Of a stretch of DNA of 64,000 bases, positions 62,034-64,000 are shown one piece after another. The DNA comes from JTS-RE37 sp041743975 (GTDB taxonomy: Bacteria; Bacteroidota; Bacteroidia; Flavobacteriales; Flavobacteriaceae). The stretch is taken from assembly GCA_041743975.1 (NCBI GenBank), contig JBGTLT010000162.1, positions 1-64,000 on the forward strand. The letters are read 5' to 3'. The notes beneath the pieces were generated by a model that was not told the origin of the DNA, did no database searches, and saw only the letters and a program-made list of their open reading frames with translations. Every line of letters starts with the position of its first letter. The stretch's first letter is position 1. Made by a program: the position numbers and the translations under genes.

Positions 62034-63023
62034 TCACAACATTTTTGCGTCCAAAAGGTATTCTGCGATCTGGACTGCATTGGTAGCAGCCCCTTTTCGG
62101 AGATTGTCTGCAACGATCCACAGGTTCAGGGTATTCGCCTGGGATTCATCCCTGCGGATACGTCCTACAAATACATCGTCCTTATCATGCGCATACACGG
62201 GCATAGGGTATGTATTGGTTTCCGGATTGTCCTGTAAGACCACCCCCGGGGTTTTACTGAGCAATTCACGGACTTCCCGGAGGTCAAAATCTGAATAGAA
62301 TTCCACATTTACTGCTTCTGAATGGCCCCCTGCCGTGGGGATCCTTACAGCGGTAGCGGTAACAGAGAATGTTCGGTCATTTAATATTTTCTGCGGTTCA
62401 CGCGCCAGTTTCATTTCTTCTTTGGTATAGCCATTGTCCATAAATACATCGCAATGTGGCAGTGCATTCCTGTTGATGGGATACGGGTATGCCATTTCCC
62501 CCTCAACACCCGCAATCTCGTTTTCCAGTTGCCGCACTGCTTTCAGGCCCGTACCGGAAACGGATTGGTAAGTTGAAACTACCACCCTTTTCATCCGGTA
62601 TTTGGTATGCAAAGGAGCAAGTACCATGACCAATTGGATTGTGGAACAATTGGGGTTCGCGATTATTTTATCTTCCCTGGTAAGTTGTGTGCCATTTATC
62701 TCCGGTACTATCAGTTTTTTTGTGGGATCCATACGCCAGGCCGAGGAATTGTCTATCACGGTAGTTCCCGATTCGGCAAATTTCGGGGCCCATTCCAGGG
62801 AGGTATCCCCCCCGGCAGATAATATGGCAAGATCGGGCCGGGCCCTAACAGCCTCGGCCAGGCCAATGACAGTATGTTCCTTGCCCTGGAATTTTAATTT
62901 CTTCCCTACTGAGCGTTCCGATGCCACCAGGATCAATTCGGACATTGGAAACTTGCGTTCAGCCAGTACCTTTAACATTACCTCCCCCACCATTCCCGTG
63001 GCTCCCACAATTGCTACTTTCAT
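62034..63023 (-). CDS. asd: aspartate-semialdehyde dehydrogenase
   Basis: 329 aa. VAIVGATGMVGEVMLKVL is the NADP-binding loop, NPNCSTIQLVM contains the catalytic Cys126, and VRIPTAGGHSEAVNVEFYS supplies the acid/base His. Converts aspartyl phosphate to the semialdehyde for lysine, diaminopimelate, threonine and methionine synthesis. It has a clear own promoter and sits in the alr-mscL-asd arrangement common in Flavobacteriaceae. Confidence 0.96.
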   Translation of the reverse strand: MKVAIVGATGMVGEVMLKVLAERKFPMSELILVASERSVGKKLKFQGKEHTVIGLAEAVRARPDLAILSAGGDTSLEWAPKFAESGTTVIDNSSAWRMDPTKKLIVPEINGTQLTREDKIIANPNCSTIQLVMVLAPLHTKYRMKRVVVSTYQSVSGTGLKAVRQLENEIAGVEGEMAYPYPINRNALPHCDVFMDNGYTKEEMKLAREPQKILNDRTFSVTATAVRIPTAGGHSEAVNVEFYSDFDLREVRELLSKTPGVVLQDNPETNTYPMPVYAHDKDDVFVGRIRRDESQANTLNLWIVADNLRKGAATNAVQIAEYLLDAKML

Positions 63024-63043
63024 ATGCGTGTAATTTTAAAGGG

Positions 63044-63074
63044 CAAAAGTAGTATAAGATACCCTTCCCGGCAA
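63044..63074 (-). promoter_or_regulatory. promoter of asd
   Basis: On the minus strand, TTG (63074-63072), a 20-base spacer and TACTTTTG (63051-63044), a full match to TTG/TAnnTTTG. The -7 box lies 20 bases before the asd ATG, leaving a leader of about 15 bases. Confidence 0.75.
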
Positions 63075-63149
63075 GCAGGCAGGGTACAATTAATCAAAAT
63101 ATAACAAAAAGTTATAAAAATAACATTGATATGGCTGCCCTGGCCCATA

Positions 63150-63189
63150 TAAAAACCGGCCCTGGGAGAACGAATCCCCGGTGCCGGTT
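63150..63189 (-). terminator. rho-independent terminator after mscL
   Basis: Minus-strand stem AACCGGC / GCCGGTT, extended by an inner GGGGA/TCTCC-type pairing, followed by a T-run. It lies 32 bases after the mscL stop. Confidence 0.8.
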
Positions 63190-63220
63190 ACATTGAACAT
63201 AAAGTTTAGCGCCCTGAAAA

Positions 63221-63625
63221 TTATTTCTTTTTGAGGAGGTCCCGGATCTCGGCCAGGAGCTGTTCCTGTGTTGGGCCCGAAGGAGCTGGTATGGGAGCAG
63301 GCTTCCTGGTTTTGTTATACGCTTTGACGATCATGAACAGTACAAAGCCCACGATGATAAGGTTGATAATGGTGTTGATCCAGGCCCCATACCGTATAGC
63401 ACTTTCAGGTTTTTCAATTATACCGTCCGCTGCCACTACGGCTTCAGACAACACGATCTGCATATCCGAGAAATCCACCCCCCCGGTGAAGTAGCCAACG
63501 ATGGGCATCATAATATCATTGACAAAGCCATTGACCACAAGGCCTACAGCACCTGCCAGGAGAACGGCGACAGCAAGGTCGATAACGTTGCCGGTCATAA
63601 TAAAAGCTTTAAATTCTTTCCACAT
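63221..63625 (-). CDS. mscL: large-conductance mechanosensitive channel MscL
   Basis: 134 aa. WKEFKAFIMTGNVIDLAVAVLLAGAVG (quoted by its GNVIDLAVAV core) is the signature first membrane helix, and INTIINLIIVGFVLFMIVKAYNK the second. EEQLLAEIRDLLKKK-type TQEQLLAEIRDLLKKK at the C-terminus forms the cytoplasmic helical bundle. Two helices and a periplasmic loop are present in normal length. It opens under sudden osmotic down-shock. Upstream is repeat copy C and then alr. Confidence 0.95.
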   Translation of the reverse strand: MWKEFKAFIMTGNVIDLAVAVLLAGAVGLVVNGFVNDIMMPIVGYFTGGVDFSDMQIVLSEAVVAADGIIEKPESAIRYGAWINTIINLIIVGFVLFMIVKAYNKTRKPAPIPAPSGPTQEQLLAEIRDLLKKK

Positions 63626-63681
63626 GGTTTATTCGCTTAATGGGTTGATTAGATAAATTGCCTCACAAGATAAACAAAATA

Positions 63682-63772
63682 AAGAATTTCTCCTCACCCG
63701 AAACCGCTTAGGCGGTTTCGACCTCTCCAGGCGGTGCCCCTGCGCAAAAGCCCCGAGGAATTCTTTTGATTA
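63682..63772 (-). repeat. dispersed palindromic repeat, copy C (full length)
   Basis: Read on the minus strand it begins AATCAAAAGAATTCCTCGGG and contains a CGGGGC...GCAGGGGC-type hairpin (less perfect than copy B) and the stem GAAACCGCCTAAGCGGTTTC, ending GGGTGAGGAGAAATTC. It aligns with copy B over about 90 bases. It lies between alr and mscL in the direction of transcription. Confidence 0.75.
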
Positions 63773-63799
63773 AATTCATTCAAACCCCTTTCCAATCCA

Positions 63800-64000
63800 T
63801 TAAAGGCCGATGAACACCCTGGGGACACGGGCGGAAATCCCGGTTATCAGTTCATACGATATGGTATTGGCCGTGCCCGCCAGGGATTCGGCGGAATGCC
63901 CGGGCCCGAACAGGATTACTTCATCGCCTTCCTGGCAGGCTACCCCCGTAATATCGATCATGATCATATCCATACAAACATTCCCTATGATCGGTACTTT
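63800..64000 (-). CDS. alr: alanine racemase, C-terminal end (partial)
   Basis: 66 codons plus TAA, open at the right edge of the window. KVPIIGNVCMDMIMIDITG and SYELITGISARVPRVFIGL are the conserved C-terminal motifs of alanine racemase (the GNVCMDM substrate-loop and the GISxRVPR end). It makes D-alanine for peptidoglycan using pyridoxal phosphate. The catalytic lysine lies outside the window. In flavobacteria alr commonly precedes mscL, as here. Confidence 0.9.
   Translation of the reverse strand, partial: KVPIIGNVCMDMIMIDITGVACQEGDEVILFGPGHSAESLAGTANTISYELITGISARVPRVFIGL

Noticed and set aside
63230..63494. Forward frame across mscL
   Set aside because: Antisense to a full-length, well-conserved MscL.
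1..64000. CRISPR arrays, insertion sequences, integrases, prophage genes, rRNA operons
   Set aside because: No regularly spaced short repeats, transposase or recombinase motifs, or rRNA sequence were seen on either strand.

Overview
The window is chromosomal DNA of a Bacteroidota bacterium, almost certainly Flavobacteriaceae. Supporting signs are a SusC/SusD pair, many short-signal lipoproteins, Bacteroidota-type promoters (TTG, about 20 bases, TAnnTTTG), and the conserved blocks rpmF-fabH-accB-accC and alr-mscL-asd. The flanks look moderately GC-rich by eye. No rRNA, phage, insertion sequence or CRISPR array was seen. The genus cannot be fixed from the sequence alone.

Layout. (1) 1-4.2 kb: a possible gene end at the left edge, then leftward genes for an arylsulfotransferase-like lipoprotein, a small hydrolase and a sulfatase. 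(2) 4.5-8.1 kb: a three-gene biotin-dependent carboxylase operon (carrier, biotin carboxylase, carboxyltransferase), probably propionyl-CoA carboxylase. (3) 8.6-13.1 kb: a three-part regulator (DUF4242, cyclase-like relic, AraC), a truncated hemoglobin, a cysteine-type tRNA with an odd anticodon loop, a DUF2911/TPR protein, an internally duplicated secreted protein and a DoxX protein. (4) 13.3-20.1 kb: a leftward hexuronate operon (glucuronate isomerase, complete TRAP transporter, tagaturonate reductase) with a CotH-like gene upstream. (5) 20.4-42.8 kb: a glycan-utilisation locus with a one-component membrane regulator, SusC, SusD, a triple-LamG lipoprotein, two tandem GH144-type glucanases, a GH43-like enzyme, a PHP hydrolase, a sulfatase, an EEP-family phosphatase/nuclease, a TauE permease, a sodium symporter and a DUF5009 acyltransferase-like protein. 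SusC/SusD/LamG is visibly more AT-rich than its surroundings.

(6) 42.8-49.0 kb: an esterase, then a compact rightward cluster of esterase, ATP-grasp ligase, glutamate-cysteine-ligase-like carboxylate-amine ligase, class I glutamine amidotransferase and a second ATP-grasp-like protein with an unusual motif order. This looks like a pathway for an uncharacterised amide- or peptide-type small molecule and is the best candidate here for an undescribed system. (7) 49.0-58.3 kb: housekeeping genes (ribE, pdxA, DUF177, rpmF, fabH, accB, accC), then an amino-acid-oxidase-like flavoprotein, a lipoprotein, a GreA-like protein and a fumarylacetoacetase-family enzyme. (8) 58.3-64 kb, leftward: ArfB, an orphan ABC ATPase, a prolyl oligopeptidase lipoprotein, asd, mscL and the 3' end of alr.

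Functional picture: polymer degradation at the cell surface (SusCD, GH144, GH43-like, sulfatases) can feed sugars and uronic acids to the symporter and TRAP transporter, and uronates enter the isomerase/reductase route. A dispersed palindromic intergenic repeat occurs three times (about 7.5, 33.3 and 63.7 kb).
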